Source: Druceiella hillmani
Taxonomy: Eukaryota > Arthropoda > Insecta > Lepidoptera > Hepialidae
Length of the DNA stretch: 64,000 bases
Reading direction: 5' to 3'
Assembly (NCBI GenBank): GCA_039881145.1
Contig: JAYKKI010000095.1
Span: forward strand, 372,001 to 436,000
Below the pieces are notes generated by a model that had not been told where the DNA came from, searched no databases, and saw nothing but the letters and a program-made list of their open reading frames with translations. Below are positions 1 to 11,999 of this stretch, in pieces. The first letter of the stretch is position 1, and each line of letters begins with the position of its first letter. Position numbers and translations under genes: made by a program.

Positions 1-162
1 GAATACTGTTCAACTTTAGTGAACGATTATTTTCCAAATTAGTGGTTTTAGAAATTTATAAGCAAAAGTTTTAGATAAATTATTTATGTAGCTTATCAGT
101 TATTGATTAAAAAACATATACATGGTTCTACTAAAAATAGTAATGTCAATATCCTAAAAAAC

Positions 163-256
<94 letters not shown>

Positions 257-260
257 TTCA
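1..260. repeat. Dispersed repeat ending in (AT)n, copy 1
   Basis: This stretch matches 61797-62002. Both copies carry GTTCAAC, then 'aaattagtgg.tttaga', then a run ending in 'acatgta/acatata...ttctac', and both end in a long (AT)n tract. The AT tract here spans about 169-252, with single G interruptions near 197 and 211. The left edge is cut by the window. The tract's origin as an insertion tail or as a shared microsatellite-bearing repeat is not settled. Confidence 0.6.
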
Positions 261-3200
261 TATTGACAGGGGATTTCAAATTAAAAATTTTGGGTCACTA
301 TCTGTTCTTTCAATCCTTAACCGGTTCCCAAAAAAATCGCTGTCAAAATTGCGATACCAACAACCAAAAAAATTTTTTTTACATAAAGTAGCTTCAGATG
401 CACTCTATTATTATTAGACACACTCTTTATTGCAACCGGTGTACATGTATAATAAAATGATAACATTTAGCAAAGTAATAAACTTTATATTTTTATTTGA
501 TTTTATTTGTTTCAAAGCATTGTTTGTTATCTGTTTTTTAAATTAGTTTATTCCGTATTAACTATATACCTCACAATATTGACACTGATCGGTAATTTGT
601 GCAATGTTTTATTATGTATCAAATATAATTTATTATATATTGAACAAAAATAAATACAAAACAGTAATTAATAAATATCCTTACTCCGAAAACAAATTTG
701 TTCATTTTAAAATAAAACAAATAATAAAGTCACGAACTTAAGGACGAAATGCATTCTACTCATGAATATGGTAATTCAAGATTAAAGTAAGTACAGTATT
801 TTATTTCGGAATAAACTCAGACAATGTTTATTACCACAAAATATCCATTCCGTAAGCAATGTCTATACTCTAAGCTCTCCTCTCACTGCTCATAATTAAA
901 TTTAACTTTTGCGCGAGATTATCGAGGAGATCCTTTATCTGGCTTGAGTTTAATTTTTAATTTATAATTTTGATGGACTTAATTTTGACGATAACTTGGA
1001 ACCTGATATTTTAGTACAATGTACTGATTAACAATGAAAAAACCTTTCACGACTTCAGGAATTTTGTAAATGTTTAATAATTTATCATGATATTTTAAGG
1101 GTTAAATTTAAGGTTATTTTTATAATAAATTTAAGAAATGACTTCAATTTGGTATAGTACAATTAGTTTCTGGTAAATTAAAGCAATAGTAGTATAATTT
1201 TATAGCAAAAAAATAGTTTATTTAATATGTCAATTTTTAAATAAATTAAAAGCTATGTGATCAGAAAGATGACAATTAAATCATTAAAAAGTTTCACTTC
1301 ATTTAAAGAAACTTGGACGATTGTGTTCACTTCAAATTTCTGCGATTGATAAAATTTAATAACCTAATTTATATTCTCTTCCGTGCCTGTAAAATTAAGA
1401 GGGTTTTGAAATCGTTCAAACTTAAATAATAAGAACGGTTACTCAGAGATAATTTAAATTAAAATATTAATTGAAAGTTTCGGCATTTGTGACAAATAAC
1501 TTTGTTGATCTTCAAATTTTTGACGTGCAATTACCTGCCTAAAAATGGATTCCAATGCTTATAATTTTACCCTAATTGACAGTGTTATAATGTTGAATAA
1601 GAAATCAAATATATAAAACACTTGATTCCTTTGACTATTTTGTCAATCGTTACTTATTTATATCTGGTAAATAATTTTTACCAAATTATGTAATAGCTGT
1701 ACTAGGTAATAAAATAGTCTAACTATACAATGGATTACATATCATCTATGTGAATGATCCCATAGAATAATTTGGCGACTTCTTATTTCTTTTATTTGTT
1801 ATAAAAAACTGAAATAACGCATGTAGGTAAATATTTCAAAGAGCTCTTTGATGGTATGCCCATAATTTCTGTATCTAGAGGCCCATATAAGATCATTGCA
1901 TAACGCGTTTGTTCGTACACAAATTAGCTTCTAAAACACAAGCACTTATTTTTATAATACTAGATTATAGTAATACTTAAAATTTTATAATTTTGTTCTT
2001 TTTAAAGAAGTAATTTTAACCGTCCTTTACAAGAAGTTATGGTCAATCCACGGGCTATTAAAAAATAATTGAAAACTCCTAAAGGTGAAATTTAACTCAG
2101 CTTATTAATGGAGTACAATACAATTTTCTGTCTTATGGTTTTTTCAATTTTATTCGTAGTAAAAATCTCCCCTCAAATTGCAATTAGCTCGTTTATGTAT
2201 ATATTAGTTTCCATTAATTATAAAATATTGTCCATTAATTTTTTTTCAATCATAAGGATTAAATGCATGACAAGTATTCTTAATAAAAAGTTTCTAACGG
2301 AAATACCAGTGGCTGTTTAATAATAGATCTCTATTGAACCATAAAAGGATATATGATACTTTTTTATAACACTGAAAATAATTTTTGCATACTAATTAAA
2401 TAATATTTTACAAATCCCTTTTAGGTAAATGTTACAAATCCTAAAATTTTCTACAAAATATTATCTTTGAGGCATATTGAATGATTTCACTCTTGCTTCA
2501 GCCTATCCTATATTATTGAAATGTGGTATTAACATTTTTAAAACTATTTCTAATCCAGTTGATTTTCGACGACAAAAGTTCTGATAGTATTTTTGGGTAT
2601 TAGTCACAACTCAAAAGTCAGAAATTAGAAGCAGGCGCAATTCGCTCCTTTAACTTTTGGAAAATTATATATTTATACAAAAAATTAGGTTATTTTAGAA
2701 AATTATAATCTTTTTTCGTGGAAATTATTACTAATGACTTACCAAAATACTTCTCTTGTAATCGGTACTCTAAATGCATTAGTAAGTAAAATTAATGCGA
2801 ATCAAAATAATCAATAGGACGTAGTATTCACTAACAATAGCGGGCAAAAATATAAGAACCGTTGGATGGAAACCCTGATTTCGGTTTTTTCCGTTTTTGC
2901 CGTTTTTTCCGTTTTTCCGTAATTTATTGTCACTGGATTAAAGTAAGTTACTGTAATAAAAGAAAATTTAACGTTAAATTCTTCCACCACCAATAAAAAT
3001 CATAAACCATTTTAAATTTAAATTTGCATTTTTAAAGCTTTTATTTAAGTAGAATATTATATAGCATATGTAAAAAAGTAACGAAGGTTATGTGCTACTT
3101 AGTAGCACAACTTTCGCGAATTAATTACAAGGTCTATTTGAAATGGATAGTCATCCATTATTCAACACCGTATATCTATGTAGACGCGTATAATTTTTTG

Positions 3201-4150
3201 TTAAACGCGAACTCTGTAGGTATTTAGGACTATGCAATAAGTTACTTCAGTTTTCAATGTACACGTCTGGTTAAAATAAACAACTGCGATGAGCGGCGCA
3301 GGCATACTATTATAGCTGAATTTTCTCATTTGTACAAAAAAAATTGAGAATATTTAGAGATCTCAAAATTAAAAAACAATTATGTAAAATTTTATTGGTT
3401 TCTTTAAAGAAAGCATTCGTTTTTTAAAAAAAGTCAATCATATAATAGTAACATGTATGCACACATTAAAAGGTCTCATTACAAATTATTCTTTTGTGTA
3501 TATGTCGAACTCATTTAAAATTAATTCTTATTTTATATACAAAAATTTGTATGCGAGTAATTTGTTATTAGCTTTTAATCATCACTCGTTCTACTTACAA
3601 TATGAAAACACGAATTGCTAAAAATTCAACGGTGGCTGGTGCAAACAAATACCATATATTTTTTTAATTTTACTGTACTATGTTTGTCAGAAACATTTAA
3701 TACAAATATTAAAACCAACAAACACATCTCTTAACTGTTAACTTATGTGCCCAGCAGAATTCACTGCTTGTCTAACATGGAAAATAATTGTGGGATATAA
3801 TATCAGCACCACATATGGTTTAAGTGCTCTATTAATTGTAATTAATGCTAAGTTATGCTTTTTTCTGCTGAACATACCCACAAATGCGTCGCGAAAAGAA
3901 AACGCACAACTTGTTATAAAACAGCACGTAATTGAATTTTATAATTTTATTTTTGGCAAAACCGAAATATTTTTCTTTTTATCATAAACACAAATAACAT
4001 ATGTATAACCAAATACGTTATCAGTCTTACTTAAAAAATCTACTTTTAAAACGTACGTTGTCAAAATTATGAAAAAGCTACAGCTTATATTGGTAATATA
4101 TTAGACTATATCTTGTCTTTGCATACGAAACTTACAGTTGTGGTTGTTGT
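253..4150. other. AT-rich non-coding stretch
   Basis: No gene or recognisable element was seen. Open frames such as 2108-2320 and 3745-3987 are short, lack family motifs and have the composition of random AT-rich DNA. A small pyrimidine-rich run with repeated CCGTTTTT-like words lies at about 2880-2922. Confidence 0.6.
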
Positions 4151-4654
4151 ACATGGATTATTTTTAGAAAAGAGAAGGACTTAATCCATTCAAAGAGGTA
4201 TCCGGCAATTTTGCCCTGTTTAAACCGTGCCTTGTGCAACCTTTAGACTTATAAGGAACTCCAGTACACATATCTATTTTTTAGAATACATTTTTGAAAT
4301 GTCGGATAAAGTTAACAACAGAGTCCATTATGCTTTTATGTCTTCAAACCCTGCTTGGGTATTATCCATAATTTTCTTAGTTTCTATGAACTGGTTTAGC
4401 CAATTAGCAACTATTTTCTTAATCTTGCTACATGCACTCTTTAGGGACTGTCAGCTTGTCGACTATTGGTAGCTCCATATGTCAGTTCCTTTATCACTTT
4501 GCTTAAGATAGCAATTTTAAACATTGTTACAAGGCGTGCTTCTGCACTATCAAATTAATTGACTAGTGGAAAGTATTATTCATTCTGCCTCCAAGATGGA
4601 TTAAGAATTTAGGAAATATATCATGTATTCTAGAAGTAGCAACATTTCTAATGG

Positions 4655-5530
4655 CTGGGAGTCATCTTAGATTATCGACTCATCTGAAAACAAAATCAAG
4701 AATATTGCGCTGCAAAAGTGGTGAAAGGAACTTGCCTATAAGATTTTGGGCGTGTGATGTTGACAAAGATGTGCTATGAACAGTCTATGCATGGTAAATT
4801 AAAAACATATTAAAACAGAAGTGAACTGACTATAATAGCTAATGCCCCAAATGTAAATAAGCTCAATCTTATTCAGAACGTAGCTCTCGAGATAATTACT
4901 AGTACTGCTAAATCCATTCAATTAGCATGAATGGAGGCTCAGACTCAAATAATACACCTACAAGATCGTCAAATAATTGCCACTAAACTCAGATAACGTA
5001 TCAGAAGAGTATAAAAAATAGTGGGGTTCCTACAAACTAGCTACAAATAGGCTAAATATCCAAAATATAGCTTTGACCATGTACATTATGTCTATGTTCA
5101 ATGGTACGTATACCACTGTACACGTACCAAGTTTTCTACTGCCACGTGCTTCAAGCAATTTGCAAAATGGGTAATTCCTAATATTTGAATTACCCAAGTA
5201 AATCTCAAATTGGTTCAATATAAAACAAGCGGGTCTTTAAATCGTATACGAGGTGTACCCCGAACAAGAATGAATCAGCATATAAAAAGAGGGGCCGAAA
5301 AAGTCAGATTTAGGAGAATTAGGGCTTGCATACCACTGGCATTGCTTTTAATTAGCAAGTTTGCTCTAGAGCTTCATCTAGGCAATTATGATATGGATAT
5401 AAACATGAGAGACAGGGCTTGCATACCATTGGCATTGCTTTTAATTACCTAGTTTGCTCTAAAGGCTCATCTAGGCAATTATGATAAAGATATAACCTCA
5501 GTTCAGTAGCATCCGAAGAAATCATTATTT
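4655..5530 (+). pseudogene. Decayed LINE: RT C-terminal/post-RT region
   Basis: Read across several stops and frame changes, this stretch resembles the region after the RT palm in I/LOA/Jockey-type non-LTR retrotransposons. Visible pieces in order are LKTKS (about 4681), a 'W.CDVDKD' stretch where such elements have TWGAD, then NAPNVNKLNLIQNVALEI (from about 4841), corresponding to the usual 'KLDPIQN.ALRI.TGA' block. 'AQTQIIHLQDR' follows at about 4936. A segment ending LLPRASSNLQNG (about 5145) may be linker before RNase H. No frame is intact. Identification is from remembered family pattern. Confidence 0.6.
5326..5497. repeat. Two-copy tandem duplication, period about 92 bp
   Basis: The word 'gcttgcataccaytggcatt' begins at 5326 and again at 5418. 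Each is followed by a matching run through 'catctaggcaattatgat'. The copies differ at several positions, so the duplication is not recent. It lies inside or just after the LINE remnant. Confidence 0.8.
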
Positions 5531-7200
5531 TTCAGAAGGTAGATTTCCTTTCCGACTCCTAGACCGTTATTTGAAAACTGTCATGGAAATATCTTAGTGA
5601 CTGCATAAGAATTATCAATCATAGAAGGTCTTTTGTCATGTTGGTGACTCAACCATAACTTTTGGGGTTGTAACTGATTCCTAAACATTTACATATTATC
5701 GACATGATATAAAGATGGTTGGTAGGTTTATAAAGTGGGACACTACTATTTCATCTACCTACCATACGCTCCGTAACTTTAGCTGAAATAAAAAGTAACT
5801 AAGACACAAATTGCCATCGACAAATGAAATGCACAGCATCTTAAAACATCAACAGCTTATGAACAGTGGGGAATCTGTATCAATCAACACGCGGTAGAAC
5901 ACCACGTCCTTCGCTCACTTGGTTATCTTGGCTGGAAAAATAAATGAACGTTTTTATCTATTTTTCAAACCAAATTAATTTCTTTCCGTTCACAGTACAT
6001 CAAATTTCCGATTAAGGGAATATAGGCACATAACATCCAAGGATCTGCATTACCCCAAACCACTCCTAGGACAATAAAGAGGATTCCATCTATACCGAAA
6101 CCCATGTTCACTGGTCATCATTTTGTCAAATGGCTATACAGCAAAGGGTGGGCTAAGAAGAGAGGTATGTTTATGAATGACGACGACGTAATATTAATAG
6201 GTAAGGGTCGATTAAAATGGTTTGTTATATATCCATAACTAGGTGCATTTAAGGGTTAATTGATGTTGATTGTTGTGATTTCTTTATTATCTCTATTTCA
6301 ATTTTGATTCTTTTTTGCCACCAAAGTCGCAGGGTAGCAATTTTCCCAAAAGTCCTGTGATTGAAAAGGACACCTTGAAAAAAATGAATAATGGTACGAA
6401 CAGGGAAAATCATTTAATTACTGTCGCACAAGACGAAATCTATTTTTCAAATACAGAAATTAATCTGTCTCTTTTTCTCAATTTTATAATCATTAAATTT
6501 GACACTTAAGCTCTGTAGCTACTAAAATATGATAGCAATTTGAAGTTGGTTGATTAACAAAGTAATACACAAATGCACAGTAATAGATGTTTCATCGACA
6601 CATGAAAATTAATCGGTCATATATTAATTATAAAGTTGATATTTAAAGCTTATTTAGTGACTTCTGTCATAAAGTCCTTATATGTAATCGCTAAAGAGTA
6701 AAATTTTATTTCATTTAGTAAGTGGTTAATGTTTGTTCTGATGAACGAGTCGAAAGCTTCATCACGGTGAATAATTTGTTTAATTTATAAAAAACTATTT
6801 AAAAATACTTTCTTTAATTGTTTACTAAACCATCTGTGTTTAACGCTTAAAGTTTAAAGTTTAAGTTTAAATCTAGATATGTAGAATTAGTGGTATAACC
6901 TTGTTCTAACTTTCAGATACCCTTGCTTTTGTATAAATATATTAACAAGAATAACTTCCATTTAGTTTTATTACATACACCGGAACATTTGCTTTGTACA
7001 ACCTCATAGAATAACATAAATTGAATTTATTACCCTCACTAAAATACTGGTATATCGTATAACTCTCGGAAATATAATAAAACCTACACCGCTCCCCTAC
7101 AATAAACTCACTAACATAAACAATGTGAAAACCCACACAAACGCGGCTTCCGCTATTGTGTTTGAAACATATAAATGCATTCTGATGTTTCTAAGTGTTC
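5531..7200. other. No gene recognised
   Basis: The LINE remnant may continue to about 6240, but I could not align anything convincingly. The open frame at 6315-6509 is not recognised and its start is not an ATG. The rest is AT-rich sequence without repeats seen elsewhere in the window. Confidence 0.5.
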
Positions 7201-7217
7201 ATCTTTGCTAATAGCCC

Positions 7218-7320
7218 ACCTGAAAATGTTGTAATACAACGAAACCTAGGTCGTGGTAAAAAACTTAAAGAAAGTGGAAATAATACTACATCACGTAGTT
7301 TAATTTAATTGTGAATATTA
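7218..7320 (+). repeat. Penelope-type terminal repeat fragment with degenerate hammerhead core
   Basis: This copy has the order CCAC, CTGAAAA, a GTTGT-AAT-ACAAC hairpin, GAAAC, CTAGGTC, GTGG, then 'taaa..acttaaagaaagtggaaataatactacatcacgtag'. The same string recurs at 31390-31460, 45012-45097 and 58889-59072. The hammerhead core would be CTGANGA; here the invariant G is A, so this copy should be inactive. Hammerhead motifs are known in Penelope-like element terminal repeats, which is the reason for the assignment. Confidence 0.6.
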
Positions 7321-7377
7321 TGAGTTCTAAAAATTGGAAAATAATATAGCGACACACAACCACATTGGCATATCTTC

Positions 7378-7800
7378 TCACGGACACAAATTATTCTCAA
7401 GCTCTCAATGTAAAAGACATTGAAACAAAAATAAAGCTAATAACCGTTTCAACTTCGCACTGGCATGGTGTGAAGCTCTCATCCGGCGATGTAATAAATA
7501 AAATCTTGAAGAAAACTTGACTCCTTTTGGAAAATAGGGCCTGTATATAACTTGGATACTAGACCCGCGAGATCATATAAACGGCCTCAGTGTTTCAAAC
7601 TTGGTAATATATTTAGCAAAGGCCAGTTTCGTTGTGAAAATAAAGTTTAAATCATTTCGTTTTATTATTTAATTATGTTCTGTTTTAGGCAGGTACCTCC
7701 GTACCTCAGTTACAATTTAAAACAAAAACTTCCTGAACATTATTCATATCTCTGGCTTTGGCGTTTGGGGCGGTAAAATTAACGCTGAACAAATGAAAGT
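7378..7800 (+). mobile_element. LTR-like dispersed repeat, copy 1 of 4
   Basis: This matches 37765-38165, 54511-54960 and 60131-60530, all on the same strand. Shared blocks in order are 'attgaaacaaaaa', 'ccg', 'tcatccggcgatgtaataaataaaatct', 'gaagaaaactt', 'tggaaaat', 'tataaacgg', 'cagtgtttcaaacttg', 'aatatatttag', 'gccagtttcgttgtgaaaataaa' and 'tttattatttaattatgttct'. A TATA-like word, a CCAGT initiator-like word and a nearby AATAAA suggest a solo LTR. The exact ends and any TG...CA termini are not clear. Confidence 0.55.
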
Positions 7801-8349
7801 TTTATGTGTAGCTACATTTCATTTAAAAATATATATTTTAAGGAAACGCTTTTCGAGGGGAGACTGTTCACCTGAAAAGCGTGTTGTCTCACTTCGTATC
7901 GCTATATTTCGGAGTCTTGAATACCGGTTTTTCAGATCATCAAATAAATTACTATACATATTATTATTTCATAATTTATTAACTTTCTTTCCTATGAAAA
8001 AGTTAGCCTTACTCGATATTGCCACAAATTGTTTTTATGTTGAGACTAGAATATTGTCATGGTGAGGTCATAGAGGTCATGGACACACACGATGAACTAT
8101 TTTACAACGAAATTAACAGGAAAATACTATATGATTTATAGACAAGACACATGTATTTAAACCTTTATATAGTTGTTCAAAATTAAGGGAATACGGACAA
8201 CCATACTCCATTTGAGTCGTAATGTGCTCGCGTGAAGTTTTAATTATGATAACGAAATTTGTACTAAAACCAGCGAGATTGTTGCAATCATTTTCTATAG
8301 ACAATATACAAGTTTTCCAGGTTTAATTTGATCGTTGTAACATTAAGAA

Positions 8350-8425
8350 ATATTTGATGCCATCATCATCAACAGCCTGTCTCTGTCCATTGCTGGATAT
8401 AGGCCTGTTCCAATGCACACATCGT
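8350..8425 (-). mobile_element. RTE-type LINE 3' end remnant
   Basis: The minus strand reads EQAYIQQWTETGC followed by a stop. It matches the familiar end of RTE-like retrotransposon ORFs (GEAYVQQWT...stop), followed by (GATGAT)-type sequence, seen on the plus strand as 'catcatcatcaac'. Only the last dozen or so codons are recognisable. The remainder of the element is missing. Confidence 0.7.
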
Positions 8426-8620
8426 TATAGGTATTTACTCATAATCGTCACCCTGGGTAAACCGCTTGGTAATTCCAGTGCGTAGTTTCTCGCACCAGTG
8501 TAGCTGCTGTCAATCACTAGTCTGAGGCATTTGAAATAAACGATTACAAACATTGCTCTAACCCCGCTCCATGATTGATCAGAGCTTGAACTCAGATTCC
8601 TGTGGTATATATAATTTTTA
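8426..8620 (-). repeat. Possible tRNA-derived SINE body
   Basis: On the minus strand a word like GAGTTCAAGCTC (plus about 8582-8593) resembles an RNA polymerase III B box. It lies upstream of the RTE-like tail, which is the arrangement of SINEs that borrow LINE tails. No clear A box was found. It could be ordinary sequence beside a truncated LINE. Confidence 0.3.
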
Positions 8621-8864
8621 TTATTGGTTAAAAACTTCGATTTTCATACTACAGGAATTATAAAGTTTTTTTTAAACTACATTTGAAACGAAATTAAAAA
8701 CTATATTTGTATTATATTTCTTAAAAATCAACTTGGGTGTTTAGACAGGATGGAATAACAAATGTCCAGTCACTTTTACAGTACAAGTATTGCTTGAAAG
8801 TTAGTGGCACGTTGCAAAGAAAAAATTAATGGCAACTATCTTAATATTATTAATACACAAAAGT

Positions 8865-9030
8865 GATATATTTGGCGTTAATTTTTCAGAAATTAATTAT
8901 CAATTAATTTTCATTCGCTTCTAAATAAACCTATTTGATCTATTCATCATTTTATCCATTTTATTTCAAAGATCAAACACGAGGACGTTTTGTTGTATGA
9001 CAACATCTTCAGATCGGCAGTTTGAAGACA
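8865..9030 (-). repeat. Penelope-type terminal repeat, divergent copy
   Basis: The minus strand carries CTGAAGATGTTGTCATACAA followed by CAAAACGTC, and ends near 'attaacgccaaatatat'. The same end word occurs at 31258-31290 and 59085-59105. The middle differs from the other copies. The hammerhead-like core keeps CTGAAGA and GTC but has AAAA in place of GAAA, and helix I does not pair well. Confidence 0.5.
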
Positions 9031-9194
9031 TCTATTAAAATTGCTGTGGTTAATTATTTAAATAAAATAAATGAAAAACGAAAATTAGAATAACTGGACT
9101 CAATATACTAGTAGTATGCTATGCATTGAGGAATTTTTAGTTAGGTAACGGAGGAAGAACCTCAAATCATTGCTCGTTCTCCAAATTTGTCATG

Positions 9195-9420
9195 TTTTTA
9201 ATTATTATGGTTCCTTCCCTTAAAACGAAAGAAATGGAACCCTTAAAAAATCATTTGATTGTCCGTTCGTCCATCGGCCTGTGAAAGCCTGAAAGTTACA
9301 ATTAATGTAGTATGCCTAAAATCTTACATTGCTATAAATTTGTTTATAGCAATACGCGTGGTATGATTCACGCAACAAAAAGATGTGGCCATATAAAACG
9401 TATTTTTTCTTCATTTGTTC
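9195..9420 (+). repeat. GGTTCC-type insect dispersed repeat, fragment
   Basis: The sequence has 'tatggttcc', 'gaaatggaacccttaaaa' and 'tgtccgttcgtccatcggcctgtga'. This matches the layout of a widespread insect repeat (GGTTCCGTA, AAACGGAACCCTT, TGTCCGTCCGTC). Other copies here are at 11290-11990, 18470-18660, 43620-44160 and 48670-48860. Confidence 0.6.
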
Positions 9421-9509
9421 ATCATTTTCCTCATAAATCATAAAAATATTTAAGATATTTCAGATATACCGACAATCTTGAAAGGTGGAATAATGGGAAG
9501 TTGTATAGT

Positions 9510-9800
9510 AAAAGTAAAAGAAAAAAAAAATTAATGACGTCTAATTCTACGTGGAATTCTATTTTTTTTAATTTGCGTTTGTAAAAATATAATTAGCAAT
9601 ATTTCTCTATTGGTATCATAATCTTGTTCGCTGAACATCAAAACTTGTAGAATACTTCCGGTCAAGCTACGATCTTAAAATATTGTAGCACATTCGATAT
9701 ATTGTAGCACACGTAAAAGAAAAATCCAAAAATCTATGATTCTAATTCTTTGTGGAATTAGATTTTTTGAAATAAGTGCTTGTACAAAATTTTAATTTTT
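9510..9800. repeat. Two-copy degenerate tandem repeat, period about 205 bp
   Basis: The words 'taattctacgtggaattctatttttt' (about 9541) and 'taattctttgtggaattagatttttt' (about 9742) are followed by matching 'gcttgtacaaaa'-like sequence. The copies are old. No coding content was seen. Confidence 0.55.
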
Positions 9801-10180
9801 CAATACTGCCTACTGACAATATTTAGGTTTTGAGAAATTAACATTTTGTGGGTTATTAGAAATGCTGGTATACACTATTAAATATTTGTAAATGTGTGTG
9901 CATCTTTTGGAGTTTAAGTTCTACTCATGCTTGACAAGCTTTTTCTTTATAGTCTCATTTCCCAACTTATGAATTTATATTGTCATGGCGAATCAAGTTA
10001 ATCTTTATAAAAAATTTAAAATATTTTTGTACATGCCAACCGAAACTGCATTTTAAATTTACATGGTCGATAACCAATAATCATTTCAAATATTACCGGG
10101 CTGTATCTATTCCATCACAATGTGGACAAATATGCCTGTTAAAGGTTTATGTAATACTTGAAATACATTTTCAATCCTCT
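9800..10180. other. No feature seen
   Basis: AT-rich sequence. An open frame at 9980-10222 has no recognisable domain and overlaps the following dispersed repeat. Confidence 0.5.
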
Positions 10181-10470
10181 CTAAATTTTCCATCATTTAT
10201 ATCTAGTCTCATTATAAATTAAACTTTATTACGACAGTATCTTCCTAACTTATTTTGAAGTTATTTGGATTTAAGTCAGTCGGGGAAAACCTTCTTTTCT
10301 TCGCCTCTAATTATATTGTCTGAACTCGGATTAGTTAACTTTTGGCTCGTTATTTGGATTTATGATTAATATAATTATGAATTTCGCATCGTATATTTAG
10401 AGAAGTGTAAAAATACTTTTGACTGAAGTACTTGTAACGAAAATGACAGTATTATAAATAGATAATATAT
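10180..10470. repeat. Dispersed repeat shared with 61430-61690
   Basis: Common blocks are 'atttatatcta', 'attataaattaa.ctttat.acga', 'cttattttgaa.ttatt', 'gtcagt' and 'cttttttcgc'-like runs. The two copies are strongly diverged. The element type is unknown. Confidence 0.4.
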
Positions 10471-10599
10471 TTTTACTGATTAATAACATTGCGACTGATA
10501 ATATTTGGATTGTCCATTTCCTACAAACTCCTTTCCCTTCTTTTCACCGCTACACGTATGCGTTGAAATATTTATTACCCACTTGTAAATGCATTACGC

Positions 10600-10698
10600 A
10601 TATAATAACGATTATTTGTTATATGTGCATATAATATCGTTTATTTGTTATCTACATATATAATATCGCTTATTTGTTATCTATACATATAATAAATT
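10600..10698. repeat. Minisatellite, about 3 units of 31 bp
   Basis: The unit 'catataatatcgtttatttgttatctacata' is repeated about three times with small changes, starting near 10600 and ending in 'tatacatataataaat'. It is a local AT-rich tandem array. Confidence 0.8.
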
Positions 10699-11289
10699 TG
10701 TAACAGAGTGAATTCTGTACATAGAAAATATTTTGAAAAGGTGATGATTTAGCATAAAGAATGATATTAGAAGCCAGAAAACTTGTTTTTGGAATTTTTC
10801 TTGACTTTTTTTCTTTATGTTAATTTGTTCGACAATGACGCGAAATTTATTAGACAGGTTTTGATGAAATTTTATATGGTAAGAATTTATACCAAAAGCA
10901 ACATATGAGAGAAAAAAAATTCTAATAACTTTTCTTATTCCGAATTTCATACGAATGAAGTCGTAGACACAGCTAGTATTTATATATAGAAAAACATCTC
11001 ACAAACCACTTCGTGAATTAGTGATCTTTGATATCAACAAATACGAGTTATAAAGTGTGTATAAAATATGTGTGTTATAAAGTGTAAAACCCAAAATGGA
11101 CTTTTTAAAATTTTTAAATGGACCCAAAAAAACTAGTGTTAACATATGTTTACATCTTATATACGTGGTTTACTTATTAATGAATAATTAACACACAAAC
11201 TATACACGGTAATATTTACAATATCACCAATAAGAATTACTTTATTACTTCATTAATAATCTACACATAATTATATCAAAATAGAAATG

Positions 11290-11990
11290 AGACTCTGGCT
11301 ATGGGTACGTCACATAAAGTTGCCACACCCCTGTTAATGGTTTGATCAAATGGATTTTTTGTCTTTTAGCCAGTTTTTAGGGTCTCGTAGCAAAATGGCA
11401 AAAACTGGACTGTTATGATTTCATCCTATCCGTATATCTGTCCGTAAAAAATGACTTTCATTCATTTTACTCGAAAACTATCGGCCCCATATAGATGAAA
11501 TTATGACGATGGATGCATTCTATGAACTACACTGTATGAAATAGAGTGAAGGAATTATGAAAAAAGGGTTGGTACTCCACAGTGCACATAGGTGTGTGGG
11601 GTACGGTTAAATAAAAAAGTCTTAAAAATAATACAGAGTTTCCAAAAATATAATTATTTACCTCAACAGTTAGTGAGAATGCTTTCCAAAATACTTAAAA
11701 GTGTGTCCACCTTCTAACTTTTCAACTAGCGTGCGTAAAATTTGCCTTATTAGAAAAAAAAAAATTGAGCTAGTAAAACACAAAACAAAATTTGAAAGAA
11801 AATTGGTTTGAATAAGATATGTTACGTAGTTTTTGAAATCTGTAATATTTGTGGTACCGAACGCAGCAGTAACTTTGTTTTTCAAAGCGTCTTTGAGAAA
11901 TACAAACTTATAAGTTTAATATTGTTTGGTGCTATGGAACCATTCGCGCGCGAGTTTCAGTCGCACTTGGCTGTTTTTTTGTTTATTTGA
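11290..11990 (-). mobile_element. GGTTCC-type insect dispersed repeat, longest copy
   Basis: This copy contains 'gtttttagggtctcgtagcaaaatggcaaaaac', 'tatctgtccgt', 'tactcgaaaactatcgg', 'ggtactccacagtgcacat' and 'acgcagcagtaactttgtttttcaaagcg'. It ends with 'cgcgcgagtttcagtcgcac' at about 11945-11964, followed by 'ttggc'. The last part matches the well-known insect repeat end GCGAGTC-GACTCGCACTTGGC, with a small imperfect hairpin. The 11660-11890 part is the inverted homologue of 43690-43960, so the minus-strand open frame there is repeat sequence, not a gene. Confidence 0.7.
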
Positions 11991-11999
11991 ATGTTTAAG

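Noticed and set aside
8580..8595. tRNA gene
   Set aside because: Only a weak B-box-like word was found; no cloverleaf or anticodon arm could be drawn, so it is at most part of a SINE.
11670..11885. Minus-strand 71-residue frame similar to the frame at 43611-43961
   Set aside because: The similarity is real but is nucleotide homology of a dispersed repeat in inverted orientation; both frames are broken by composition and carry no domain.
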